Origin: Paraburkholderia kururiensis
Lineage (GTDB): Bacteria; Pseudomonadota; Gammaproteobacteria; Burkholderiales; Burkholderiaceae
Assembly: GCF_034424375.1 (NCBI RefSeq)
Contig: NZ_CP139965.1
Coordinates: 496,001 to 560,000 of the forward strand
Length of the DNA: 64,000 bases
Direction: 5' to 3'
Notes under the pieces: model-generated
Told to the model about the DNA's origin: nothing
Seen by the model: the letters and a program-made list of their open reading frames with translations, nothing else
The model's database searches: none
In this document: piece by piece, positions 25,208 to 33,905 of the stretch
How the letters are laid out: every line of letters begins with the position of its first letter
How positions within the stretch are numbered: position 1 is the stretch's first letter
Position numbers and translations under genes: made by a program

Positions 25208-25843
25208 ATGATTTTCGAAACGATCGTCACCACGGCGGCGCCCGACGGCCGGCCTCACGTTGCGCCCATGGGCATTCGCTACGAGGGCGGCTTCGTGATC
25301 CTCGCCCCGTTCCGGCCCTCCGCCACACTCGATAACATCGTCGCCACACGCGCGGCGGTCGTGAACTTCACCACCGACGTTCGCGTCTTCGCCGGTTGCG
25401 TCACGCGCTTCGCCACCGACTGGCCCACCGTTGCCGCAAGCCGCGTGAACAGCGTGCGTCTGGCGGATTCGCTCTCGCACGCCGAGCTCGAACTCGAGGA
25501 CATGAGCGACGACGCCACGCGCCCCGTGCTGCGCATGCGCTGCGTGCACCGCGAGGAACACGCGCCGTTCGAAGGCTTCAACCGCGCGCAGGCCGCCGTG
25601 GTGGAAGGCGCGATTCTGGTGAGCCGACTTGCCATGCTGCCCGCCGACAAGGTGGACCGCGAAATGGCGTACCTGCAGATCGCCATCGACAAGACCGCCG
25701 GCGATACCGAACGCGCCGCCTGGGCCTGGCTCACGGCGGCCGTCGCCCGGCACCGCGCCCATGCGGGACGCGAGCCCGGCGGCAAGACCCCCGAACCCGC
25801 GGGCGAACTCGATCCCCACCCGCATCACGGAGAACTGCAATGA
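25208..25843 (+). CDS. DUF447-family protein of C1 clusters
   Basis: 211 residues related to the archaeal/methylotroph DUF447 family, which has a split-barrel flavin-reductase-like fold. The start MIFETIVTTAAPDGRPHVAPMGI and the inner FAGCVTRFATDWP are typical. Function is unproven; the family travels with H4MPT and methanofuran genes, and here its stop overlaps mfnB in ATGA. An alternative start further downstream is unlikely because the first strand is conserved. Confidence 0.75.
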   Translation: MIFETIVTTAAPDGRPHVAPMGIRYEGGFVILAPFRPSATLDNIVATRAAVVNFTTDVRVFAGCVTRFATDWPTVAASRVNSVRLADSLSHAELELEDMSDDATRPVLRMRCVHREEHAPFEGFNRAQAAVVEGAILVSRLAMLPADKVDREMAYLQIAIDKTAGDTERAAWAWLTAAVARHRAHAGREPGGKTPEPAGELDPHPHHGELQ

Positions 25844-26583
25844 CCGCATTGCTCGCGAGCGTCCGCTCGGAAGACGAGGCGCTGGAAGCCGCCCGCGCCG
25901 GCGCGGAACTGATCGACCTCAAGGAGCCGAACGAGGGCGCGCTGGGCGGCCTGCCCGCCGGCGCCATCGCGCGCATTGCGAGCCGGCTGCGCGCGCAGTA
26001 TCCCGTGAAGCCCATCAGCGCGACGATAGGCGACGTGCCACCTGAGGCGCTCGATGAAATCGCCGCGCGCGTCATCGACGTGGCCGACGCGGGCGTGGAT
26101 TACGTGAAGGTGGGTATCGCACCCGGGCCGGCCGCACGCCGTTGCCTCGACGAACTCGCATCGCTGCCGGCCACGGTGGTGCCCGTGCTGCTCTGCGACG
26201 GCGGCGTGGAAGGTGTGGATAACGAACTGGTGGAGCACGCGGCCACGCTCGGCTTCACCGGCTTGATGTTCGACACCGCCGGCAAAGACGGCCTCACGCT
26301 GTTCGATCACGTGGACACGGGCACGCTCGCGCGCTGGCTGCGGCTTGCGCGTTCGCGCGGTGCGTTGTGCGGCATTGCGGGCGCGCTGGGCTGGGGGCAG
26401 CTGGCGCAGATTCGCGAACTCGCGCCGGACGTGGCGGGCTTTCGCACCGCGCTGTGCGCCGACGGGCGGCGCTCGCGTCTCGACCCGCAGCGCGTCGCGC
26501 AATGGGCAAGTGCGCTGCATCGCCCCGCCGAGATGGTTCGCCCGCTCAACTCACCGGCACATTCAGCAGACGTTCGCGCATGA
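25840..26583 (+). CDS. mfnB: (5-formylfuran-3-yl)methyl phosphate synthase MfnB
   Basis: Makes the furan ring of methanofuran/methylofuran from two molecules of glyceraldehyde-3-phosphate. The 247-residue TIM barrel shows LLASVRSEDEALEAARAG, the Schiff-base region LIDLKEPNEGALG (Lys near residue 28), DYVKVGI (second family Lys) and GLMFDTAGKDG. The ATG at 25840 overlaps the upstream stop. Its last 38 bases overlap the 3' end of the convergent mfnE gene. Confidence 0.9.
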   Translation: MTALLASVRSEDEALEAARAGAELIDLKEPNEGALGGLPAGAIARIASRLRAQYPVKPISATIGDVPPEALDEIAARVIDVADAGVDYVKVGIAPGPAARRCLDELASLPATVVPVLLCDGGVEGVDNELVEHAATLGFTGLMFDTAGKDGLTLFDHVDTGTLARWLRLARSRGALCGIAGALGWGQLAQIRELAPDVAGFRTALCADGRRSRLDPQRVAQWASALHRPAEMVRPLNSPAHSADVRA

Positions 26584-27136
26584 GCGCGGCGTTGTCCTTG
26601 TTGAAAAGCTCGACCACGTAGTTGGCCTCGTTCACGTAGTCCAGAAAACGACGGTCCACCACGCCGCTCGAAGCAAGCGTTTCGAGCGGCTCGCCGTCGC
26701 CTATCGGGCACGACTTCACCACGATCAGCCGCTCTGCGTTCAGCATGGTGGAGAGCCACGCGGCAAGGCTGTCCGACGTGGTGTCCCAGTTGCTCATGGC
26801 GTCCGGCGTGTCGCGCATGAGCGCCGTGGGCACCCACACGGCAACGTGCCCGTCGCGCAGCGCGCGGCGGATCTTCGCCTCGCTCGACGCGAGCACCAGT
26901 TCGGGCAGCACGCCCTGCATGAGGATGGCGTACTGCGTCATGGCGAGCAGACACATGTTGTGCGCGGCGAGGTCGTCGAAATGCCACTCCCCCTGGTATT
27001 GGCGGACCTTGTCCGCGAAATCGCCGCCGCCGGGCACGATCACCACTCGCCCGCCGCCCAGTTCGCACAGTTCGGTGAGCCACGTGCGCAGCGTCGGCTC
27101 GTGACTCAGGCTGCCCCCGATCTTGACCACCCACAT
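26546..27136 (-). CDS. mfnE: Amino-acid-kinase family protein, probable MfnE
   Basis: 196 residues. KIGGSL at the N-terminus and VIVPGGGDFADKVR (about 32-45) are the nucleotide-binding signatures of the amino-acid kinase fold. Archaeal MfnE phosphorylates (aminomethyl)furanmethyl phosphate to the diphosphate, activating it for coupling. Methylotroph homologues sit beside mfnB, mfnF and mfnD as here. It lies 78 bases downstream of mfnF on the same strand, and tail-to-tail over mfnB. Confidence 0.8.
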   Translation of the reverse strand: MWVVKIGGSLSHEPTLRTWLTELCELGGGRVVIVPGGGDFADKVRQYQGEWHFDDLAAHNMCLLAMTQYAILMQGVLPELVLASSEAKIRRALRDGHVAVWVPTALMRDTPDAMSNWDTTSDSLAAWLSTMLNAERLIVVKSCPIGDGEPLETLASSGVVDRRFLDYVNEANYVVELFNKDNAALMRERLLNVPVS

Positions 27137-27214
27137 GACGGTTGTCCTCGCATTCGCGTTCGTTTCATCTGACTGCTGCTTTTCTCTGTCCCGGCATGGG
27201 GCTGTCGCCGTGGC

Positions 27215-28321
27215 TCATGCGGCGCCGCGCAGGCGCTCGCGTTGCTCCGTATCCTGCGAGGCCAGCAACGCCACCGCCACGCTCGGCGCACAGGTGGCGG
27301 CCCAGTCTGCGCAATGCCCGGGCACGCCCGCGAGCGTGCCGAAATCGACGTAGGAGCGCGCCTCGTCGCGCGCGAGCGCCGCCACGAGAAAGCGGCCGCA
27401 ACCCGCGCCCACGAGCGGCGCTTTCGCGAGGCCCGGCTTTAACACCACCACACGCGCCAGATTCGCGCCGATTTCGCGCAGCTGAAGCGCGCGCCACTGC
27501 AAGGCGAAGCGGCGCCACGCTTCGTGCGACGCCTCGTGCGCGTCGCGGCCGATCATGCGCGCAAGCCGCGCCTCGCTCGCGGCCACCGTCTTGGGGCCGT
27601 GGTCCGCGCTCGGATGCAGGTCGTAGAGCGGTTCGAGTTCGCCCGTCACGCGATAGACGTCCGCGGTGGTCGCGAACCATTCGTTCATCACGTTCACGCA
27701 CGCATCGCCGAATTCGATGCGATGCGCCACGCCGCACAGCGGCGTGCGCACCACCCCCTGATAGACGAGTTCGCCGGTCGCGAGCCGGCCCGCGTCCGTG
27801 GTGGCCCGCGCCGCCACGTTGCCGCCCGCGATGGGCACGATGTCCGTCGTCGTGCTGCCGATATCGACGAGCACCGCGTCGGGCACGCGCGTGGCCACCC
27901 AGCGCGCGGTGGCCAGCCAGTTCGCCGAGGCCACGCTGCGCCAGCCCGCCGCGCACTGCGCTTCGGTGAACCACCCGGCGTCGTTCGCGTAGAAGCGCAC
28001 GTTGCGCCCCAGCCGGCGCGCCAGCGTGCCGGCAATCTCGCGTACGCCTTCGGCGCGGTCGTGAAAGAGATCCACCATCTCGCCCGTCATCGTCACGGCA
28101 TGGCGTGCGGCAGGCTGGGCCGCCTCGGGCCAGCGTTCGAGCACGAGGCCGATGGTGTGTTCGAGATGATCCAGGCCCTGCCAGAGCGGGCAGGCCCATT
28201 GCGCGACGTCGAGCACGGCGCCCGTGGCGTCCACGGCGCAGACCTTCACGTGCGCGCCGCCCACGTCCCAGCCGAATACGGCCCCAGGCAGCGCCGACGC
28301 CGTTTCGCGCACGGCGCTCAA
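27215..28321 (-). CDS. mfnF: MfnF-like hydantoinase/kinase-fold protein of methylofuran synthesis
   Basis: 368 residues of the ASKHA-fold family that includes MfnF, which couples the furan diphosphate to the tyramine (or tyrosine)-glutamate part. GWDVGGAHVKVCAVD (about 18-32) and VLVDIGSTTTDIVPI (about 150-164) are the two phosphate-binding loops. No ATG suits; the proposed TTG at 28321 lies seven bases after GGAG and overlaps the preceding stop as TTGA, giving full family length. Confidence 0.78.
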   Translation of the reverse strand: MSAVRETASALPGAVFGWDVGGAHVKVCAVDATGAVLDVAQWACPLWQGLDHLEHTIGLVLERWPEAAQPAARHAVTMTGEMVDLFHDRAEGVREIAGTLARRLGRNVRFYANDAGWFTEAQCAAGWRSVASANWLATARWVATRVPDAVLVDIGSTTTDIVPIAGGNVAARATTDAGRLATGELVYQGVVRTPLCGVAHRIEFGDACVNVMNEWFATTADVYRVTGELEPLYDLHPSADHGPKTVAASEARLARMIGRDAHEASHEAWRRFALQWRALQLREIGANLARVVVLKPGLAKAPLVGAGCGRFLVAALARDEARSYVDFGTLAGVPGHCADWAATCAPSVAVALLASQDTEQRERLRGAA

Positions 28322-29415
28322 GGCTGCACTCCGCACGGTTGCACGTGCGACGGCTGCCGCGCGGCGCCGCGCTTCACCGGCACGCCGTGCGCCGCGAGCA
28401 GGTCGGCGGCCACGTTGCGATTGAGCGCGTCGCTCAGGCTCGCATAGGCCACCGTGAGCCTCGAATTGATCTCGACCACGACCGGCCCGCGCTCGGGGTT
28501 CCACACCACGTCGATACCGACGAAACCGCGCAGCCCCGGCACCGCTTCCGCCACACGACGGGCGAGCGCCGCAAGCTGCCGGCCGCGCTCGCCGGAGCGG
28601 TCGATGCGGTCCACCTGCACGCCGTCGAATTCCACGATCTGCGGCGTGTGCGCCTCGGCTCCGCGTTCGTTGAGCGCGATGCGCTGACGGTTGATGCTGA
28701 GAAGTTCCACGCCATGCTCGCCGCACACGAGCGAAAGACTGAGCGGCTCGCCTTCCACCCACGACTGCAGCACGGGATTGCGACCGTCGGCGAGGCGCGC
28801 CAGGTATTCGGCGCGGGCGTCGCTGAAGCGGTCGAAGACGAAGGTGTCGAGCCCGCCCGCGCCGTCGTCGGGCTTCACGACCCAGCGGCCGTGATGTGCT
28901 TGGGCAGCATCGACCGATGCCATGTCCGCGGGTTCGCCGGGCTGTCCAGGTTCGGCGGGTTCGATCGCAGGCGTCGCCGCAATACCGTGTGCCGCAAGCC
29001 GCGCCGCGGTGGCGCGCTTGCTGGTGGCGAGCGCAATGGCGTCGCGCGTGCAGCCCAGCCAGCGCGCGCTGCCCGATGCGCTCACGGCGTCGTGCAGCCC
29101 CAGCAGCAGCCCGTCGCATTCGGGCGCGATCACGCAGGTGTAGTCGTGGTCGCGCGCCACGCGGGCCACGAAGTCCGTCATCGTTTCGCCGGCGCGCGCC
29201 ATACAATGCGCGTGCCCCGGCACCGCGTTCTCGAACGGCGAACTCGCGAAGGTCACGTCGACGCCGCCCAGCGCATGCAGGTCCGCCACGAGCGCGTCGC
29301 GCATCACGCGGCCTTCCACGATCAGCGCGCTCAGATCGGCGAGACTGCCTGCGCCGGCCAGCTCGGGGGCGATGCCGCCGCCGGTGAGATACTCGTAGAC
29401 AAAGATGCTGGTCAA
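28318..29415 (-). CDS. mfnD: ATP-grasp ligase, MfnD-like (tyramine/tyrosine-glutamate ligase)
   Basis: 365 residues. IFVYEYLTGGG at the N-terminus, WVVKPDDGAGGLDTFVF (ATP-binding lysine) and VVVEINSRLTVAY near the end (Mg ligands) define this ATP-grasp group. Archaeal MfnD adds glutamate to tyramine in methanofuran synthesis. Bacterial methylofuran is reported to contain tyrosine instead, which fits the absence of a tyrosine decarboxylase gene here. The start codon is TTG at 29415, preceded by AGGGG; it is only 14 bases from the divergent ATG of the HisA-like gene. Confidence 0.78.
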   Translation of the reverse strand: MTSIFVYEYLTGGGIAPELAGAGSLADLSALIVEGRVMRDALVADLHALGGVDVTFASSPFENAVPGHAHCMARAGETMTDFVARVARDHDYTCVIAPECDGLLLGLHDAVSASGSARWLGCTRDAIALATSKRATAARLAAHGIAATPAIEPAEPGQPGEPADMASVDAAQAHHGRWVVKPDDGAGGLDTFVFDRFSDARAEYLARLADGRNPVLQSWVEGEPLSLSLVCGEHGVELLSINRQRIALNERGAEAHTPQIVEFDGVQVDRIDRSGERGRQLAALARRVAEAVPGLRGFVGIDVVWNPERGPVVVEINSRLTVAYASLSDALNRNVAADLLAAHGVPVKRGAARQPSHVQPCGVQP

Positions 29416-29429
29416 AGGAATGCGCCCCT

Positions 29430-30317
29430 ATGCTCGTGATACCGGTTCTCGATCTGCTCGACGGCCATGCCGTGCGTGCCGTGCGCGGCGAACGCAGCGC
29501 CTATCGGCCCATTGAGTCGCCGCTCGCCGCCACCAGCGAGCCCGTTGCCGTGGCTCGCGCGCTGCTTGCCGCAAGCGGCGCGCAGACGCTCTACGTCGCC
29601 GACCTCGGCGCCATCCTCGGGCACGGCGCGCATGTCGCAACGCTTGCCGCCCTGCGCCGCGCGTTGCCCGGCACGGAGATCTGGCTCGACGCGGGCTACG
29701 CGAACTACACCGCGATGCAGGCCGTCTTCGCCGCGATCCGCCACGCCGATGCCGCGAACGACGCGACCGCTACCGCCCCGGCGGCGCTCGCCACGCTCGT
29801 GCCCGTGTTCGGCTCGGAGTCGCTGCGCGACCTCCACGCGTTACGCGAAGCCGAAGACGCGGGGCACTCGCCCATCCTCTCGCTCGATCATCGCGCCGGC
29901 GAGCTGCTCGCTGCCGGCGCGGAACATCTCTCGCAAACCCTCTCGCAAACTGCTACGCAGTCCGCTTTATTCCCGTCCCACGCGGCACACACGGTCTTCA
30001 CCTGGTGGCCGCACCGCGTGATCGCGATGACGCTCGACCAGGTGGGCAGCTACGAAGGGCCCGACCTGTCCACCTTCGAACGCATCCGCGCGAGCGTGCC
30101 GGCACACACCACGGTGATCGGCGCAGGCGGCATTCGCGATGCGCAAGACCTCGCGCGTGCCGAACAGGCGGGCGCCACTGCGTGGCTGGTCGCCTCGGCA
30201 CTTCACGATGGCCGCGTGCGGCCCGCCACCGACGCGCGGGCAGATCACACAAATTCCATGCCAGACGACGGCGCGCATACAGACGCGTTGCGCTGTAAGG
30301 AGACGGCAAGCCGGTGA
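29430..30317 (+). CDS. HisA-like TIM-barrel protein of C1 clusters
   Basis: 295 residues related to phosphoribosylformimino isomerase HisA: IPVLDLLDGHAVRAVRGER at the start, YVADLGAILG, and a C-terminal VIGAGGIRDAQDLARAEQAGA phosphate site. Histidine genes are absent, and this paralogue is a known companion of H4MPT/methanofuran genes with no proven reaction. An in-frame duplication of a 12-base unit (29928-29951) encodes LSQTLSQT in a variable loop. Residues after about 270 are unlike the family. Confidence 0.75.
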   Translation: MLVIPVLDLLDGHAVRAVRGERSAYRPIESPLAATSEPVAVARALLAASGAQTLYVADLGAILGHGAHVATLAALRRALPGTEIWLDAGYANYTAMQAVFAAIRHADAANDATATAPAALATLVPVFGSESLRDLHALREAEDAGHSPILSLDHRAGELLAAGAEHLSQTLSQTATQSALFPSHAAHTVFTWWPHRVIAMTLDQVGSYEGPDLSTFERIRASVPAHTTVIGAGGIRDAQDLARAEQAGATAWLVASALHDGRVRPATDARADHTNSMPDDGAHTDALRCKETASR

Positions 30318-30338
30318 GGCAGCGCGTGCCCTTGCAGT

Positions 30339-30351
30339 GACACTGTGTGCC
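30339..30351. promoter_or_regulatory. Dyad GGCACA-N2-GTGTC upstream of fhcB
   Basis: Read on the minus strand the sequence is GGCACACAGTGTC, similar to dyads before xoxF and folB. It lies about 250 bases upstream of the candidate sigma-54 element. Confidence 0.35.
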
Positions 30352-30601
30352 GCAACGACACACAACCTGTTCGATGCTGGAACGCTCGCGCTTGCCATCG
30401 CGCCATCCAGCAACACTCAAGCGACACTTGAGCGAACAGGCCCGCCGTGACGCACTGCAAAACGCGCATTCGCGGCGCATCGCGGCCTTGGCATCGCACG
30501 CGCCTCGCACATAAGACGAGGCACGTCCACGCGATTTCATGCGCAACGCTGCGCAGCGTTGCCTGGCCCACACACCAGGCTCAGTTCGAAAGCACACATT
30601 T

Positions 30602-30617
30602 CGGCATGGACCTTGCT
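30602..30617 (+). promoter_or_regulatory. Candidate sigma-54 promoter abutting fhcB
   Basis: CGGCATGGACCTTGCT matches TGGCACG-N4-TTGCW with two mismatches and correct GG-N10-GC spacing. The predicted transcription start (about 30628) coincides with the annotated ATG at 30629, so either the mRNA is leaderless, the true start codon is further in, or the match is accidental. Confidence 0.4.
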
Positions 30618-30628
30618 AAAACGGCGCC

Positions 30629-32056
30629 ATGCCTCTTTCGCCCAACGAATCGTCGTCGACGGGTGCGGGTGCGCCCTCTGCCGCGTCGCCCACTCGCCTT
30701 GTTCACGACGTGCACGACACGCACGACTGGACCTGTCCGTTCTGTCCGCTGCTCTGCGACGACCTCACGGTCAGCGCGCAGGGCGACGGCACGCTCGCCG
30801 TGTCCGGTCACGACTGCCCGCGGCTCGCGCAGGCGCTCGCCACTTTTGGCGCGAGCGATGCAACCACGCCGGCTATCGTGGACGGCCAGGACGCGTCGCT
30901 CGATGCCGCGCTCTCGCGTGCGGCAACGTTGCTCGGCGCGGCGCGCCGTCCGCTCTTCGGCGGGCTTGCCACCGACGTAGCCGGCGCGCGCGCGCTCTAT
31001 ACGCTCGCGGCCCAATGCGGCGCCACGCTCGACCATCTGCACGGCGACGCGCTCACGCCCGCCACGCTCGCGTTCCAGGACCGCGGCGCGTTCTTCACCA
31101 CGCTCTCCGAAGTGCGCGCACGCGCGGACCTCATCGTGTTCTTCGCGTGCACGCCTTCGCAGCGCTATCCGCGCTTCTTCACGCGCGCGTTGGGCGGCAC
31201 CTCGACGGCGCGCGAACTCGTATTCGTAGGCTGCGCGCCGGACCCTGCCGCGACCGGCCTCACGCACACGCAAAGCGAAACGCTGCTCGCCAACGCGGAC
31301 CCGTTCGATACGCTCGCCATCTGGTCCGCGCTCGCGAACGGCCGTCGTCCCGAGACGCTTTCCGCCGAGGCCCGCGCCGCAGCCAACGCACTCGCCGCAT
31401 TGCAGGCGCGCATCGCGGCGGCCCGCTACACCGTGTTCGTCTACGAGCCCGCGGCGTTGCCCCATCCGCACGCGGCGCTGCTGATCGAAGCGCTGAACCG
31501 CATCGCGAAGGCCGCGAATCTCACGACGCGCGCGGGTTGCCTGCCCCTGGGCGGCGACGACGGCGCGCTCACCGTGAACCAGGCGGTGACGTGGCTTTCG
31601 GGTTTGCCGCTGCGTCTACGCGTGTCGGCAGCGGCTTCGCAAACAGGCGGCGCCACGCTCGACTACGACCCGTATCGCTATCGCACGGAAACGCTGCTGG
31701 CCGCGAACGAAGCCGATGCGCTGCTGTGGGTGGCGAGCTTCGGCCCGCACGGCTGGCCTTCGGCGCTCACGGCCGGCGTGCCTGCCGTCGTGCTCGGTCA
31801 TCCCGCGCTGGCGGAGGCGGCGAAAGCGCGCGGTGCCGCCACGGTGTTTATTCCCGTCGCGACGCCGGGCATCGACGGCACGGGGCATCTGTTTCGCGTC
31901 GACAGTTCCGTGGTCGTTCCGCTCGCCGCCGCGCGGGGCGCTGCGCTGCCTTCGGTGCATGCCGTGGCCACACAACTTCACATGAAGCTTGCCGCCGAAC
32001 ATGGCGTGACCCAGGCCATACACCAAACCGCGCCCGCGGACGGGGAAGCCTCATGA
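30629..32056 (+). CDS. fhcB: Formyltransferase/hydrolase complex subunit FhcB
   Basis: 475 residues homologous to the molybdopterin-type subunit B of formylmethanofuran dehydrogenase; in bacteria FhcB has lost redox function and is a structural/hydrolytic-complex subunit. The N-terminal WTCPFCPLLCDDL (about 34-46) is the family mark. About 30 residues before it are not conserved and no ribosome binding site is visible before this ATG, so the true start may be downstream. The stop overlaps fhcA in ATGA. Confidence 0.9.
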   Translation: MPLSPNESSSTGAGAPSAASPTRLVHDVHDTHDWTCPFCPLLCDDLTVSAQGDGTLAVSGHDCPRLAQALATFGASDATTPAIVDGQDASLDAALSRAATLLGAARRPLFGGLATDVAGARALYTLAAQCGATLDHLHGDALTPATLAFQDRGAFFTTLSEVRARADLIVFFACTPSQRYPRFFTRALGGTSTARELVFVGCAPDPAATGLTHTQSETLLANADPFDTLAIWSALANGRRPETLSAEARAAANALAALQARIAAARYTVFVYEPAALPHPHAALLIEALNRIAKAANLTTRAGCLPLGGDDGALTVNQAVTWLSGLPLRLRVSAAASQTGGATLDYDPYRYRTETLLAANEADALLWVASFGPHGWPSALTAGVPAVVLGHPALAEAAKARGAATVFIPVATPGIDGTGHLFRVDSSVVVPLAAARGAALPSVHAVATQLHMKLAAEHGVTQAIHQTAPADGEAS

Positions 32057-33804
32057 GCCTCATTCGACTCAAAGGCGGCACGGTCTATGACCCGATCAAC
32101 GGGGTGAACGGCCAGCGCCGCGACATCGCCATTCGCGACGGCCGTATCGTCAACGTGCCAGAGCATGTGCCCGCCGACGTGGAGTACGACGCCGAAGGCA
32201 TGGTCGTGATGGCGGGCGGCATCGACCTGCATTCGCACATCGGCGGCGGCAAGACCAACATCTCGCGCCTCCTGTTGCCCGAAGACCATCGCGCCGACCT
32301 CGCGCGCGAAGCCGAACGCGCGCGCGCCTGCGAGGCCGACGGCAGCGCCGTGCGCGAATCGACGCGCGACGCCGAAGGTCGCTATCTGCGTCTGCCCTCG
32401 TGCGGCGTCTGCACGCCGGGCACGCTGGCCACCGGCTACCGCTACGCCGAAATGGGTTACACCGCGGCGTTCGAGCCCGCCATGATGGCCTCGAACGCGC
32501 GCCACGCGCATCTGGAAATGGGCGACACGCCCATCATCGATCACGGCGCCTACGTGATGCTCGGCAACGACGAGCTGTTCCTGCAACTGCTGGCCTCGGG
32601 CGCCGGCACGGAACGCATTCGCGACTACGTGGGCTGGACGCTGCACGCGAGCAAGGCGCTCGGCGTGAAGGTGGTAAACCCCGGCGGCATTTCGGCGTTC
32701 AAGTTCAACCAGCGCGCGCTCGACGTGGACGAAACGCACGTGCACTACGGCATCACGCCACGCGACGTGCTGCGCACGCTCACGCGCGCGCTCACGGAAT
32801 TGCGCGTGCCGCATCCGCTGCACGTGCATGCGAGCAACCTGGGCGTGCCAGGCAATATCGCCTCCACGATCAAGACCATGGATGCCGCGGACGGCCTGCC
32901 CATTCACCTTACGCACATCCAGTTCCACAGCTACGGCACCGAAGGGCCGCAGAAATTTTCGTCGGGCGCGCGCGAGATTGCCGAGGCCGTGAACGCGCGG
33001 CCCAACGTGACCATCGACGTGGGCCAGGTGATCTTCGGGCAGACCGTCACGGCTTCCGGCGACACGATGATGCAGTTCCGCAACGCGCCGCTCGCGGGGC
33101 CGCACAAGTGGGTAGTAGGCGACATCGAATGCGATGCTGGCTGCGGCGTGGTGCCGTTCCGCTATCGCGAACAGAGCTACGTGAACGCGCTGCAATGGAT
33201 CATCGGCCTCGAGATCTTCCTGCTCGTGGACGACCCATGGCGCGTTTCGATGACCACGGACCACCCGAACGGGGGCCCGTTCACGAGCTACCCGCATCTG
33301 ATCCGACTTCTGATGGACAAGTCGTTTCGCGACGAGCAGCTTGCGAAGCTGCACCCCGAGGCACAGGTGGCCAGCACGCTGCGCGAACTGAAGCGCGAAT
33401 TCTCGCTGTACGAGATCGCCATCATCACGCGCGCGGGCCCCGCGAAGCTGCTGGGCCTGCGCGACCGCGGACATCTGGGCGAAGGCGCGGCGGCGGACAT
33501 CGCCGTCTATCGCAACCAGGACGACCGCGAACGCATGTTCACGTCGCCCGCCTACGTGTTCAAGGACGGCCACCTCGTAGCGCGCGACGGCACGCTCGTT
33601 TCGGTGCCCACGGGCGGCATTCATTTCGTGACGCCCGAATACGACCGCGGCATCGAAAAGACCCTGCGCGCGTGGAGCAACGCGAATCTCACCACGAACT
33701 TCGCGCACGCCGCCATCAGCAACGACGAAGCGTGCGCGTGCTGCCGCGGAGGCAAGCTGTTGCCGGTCGAATGCTTCTCCGCAGAGGAGGCGGTGAACCG
33801 TTGA
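32053..33804 (+). CDS. fhcA: Formyltransferase/hydrolase complex subunit FhcA (formylmethylofuran hydrolase)
   Basis: 583-residue amidohydrolase that releases formate from formyl-methylofuran, the last step of formaldehyde oxidation. Metal-binding GGIDLHSHIGGGK (about 56-68), the lysine-containing KVVNPGGISAFKFN, LHVHASNLG, IHLTHIQFHSYG and MTTDHPNGG follow in order. A cysteine-rich tail (DEACACCRGG) ends the protein. It is coupled to fhcB by ATGA. After the stop, short repeats of AAGCAACCA precede fhcD. Confidence 0.94.
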   Translation: MSLIRLKGGTVYDPINGVNGQRRDIAIRDGRIVNVPEHVPADVEYDAEGMVVMAGGIDLHSHIGGGKTNISRLLLPEDHRADLAREAERARACEADGSAVRESTRDAEGRYLRLPSCGVCTPGTLATGYRYAEMGYTAAFEPAMMASNARHAHLEMGDTPIIDHGAYVMLGNDELFLQLLASGAGTERIRDYVGWTLHASKALGVKVVNPGGISAFKFNQRALDVDETHVHYGITPRDVLRTLTRALTELRVPHPLHVHASNLGVPGNIASTIKTMDAADGLPIHLTHIQFHSYGTEGPQKFSSGAREIAEAVNARPNVTIDVGQVIFGQTVTASGDTMMQFRNAPLAGPHKWVVGDIECDAGCGVVPFRYREQSYVNALQWIIGLEIFLLVDDPWRVSMTTDHPNGGPFTSYPHLIRLLMDKSFRDEQLAKLHPEAQVASTLRELKREFSLYEIAIITRAGPAKLLGLRDRGHLGEGAAADIAVYRNQDDRERMFTSPAYVFKDGHLVARDGTLVSVPTGGIHFVTPEYDRGIEKTLRAWSNANLTTNFAHAAISNDEACACCRGGKLLPVECFSAEEAVNR

Positions 33805-33905
33805 ACCGCGCGCTGAACTACGCGTTGAATCGCGCGAACCCGCGCTGAACGCACAGCAAGCGCAACCATCAAGCAACCACCAAGCAACCAATCCGACGCC
33901 GAGAG

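Larger units (their letters stand above)
30318..30628. other. Upstream region of the fhc operon
   Basis: 311 bases with no supported gene. It contains CAGTGACACTG followed by TGTGCC (dyad at 30339-30351) and a sigma-54-like element (30602-30617) directly before the fhcB ATG. Confidence 0.5.

Noticed and set aside
33850..33895. AAGCAACCA repeats between fhcA and fhcD as a CRISPR or mobile element
   Set aside because: Only three short copies without spacers or flanking duplications; simple local slippage explains them.
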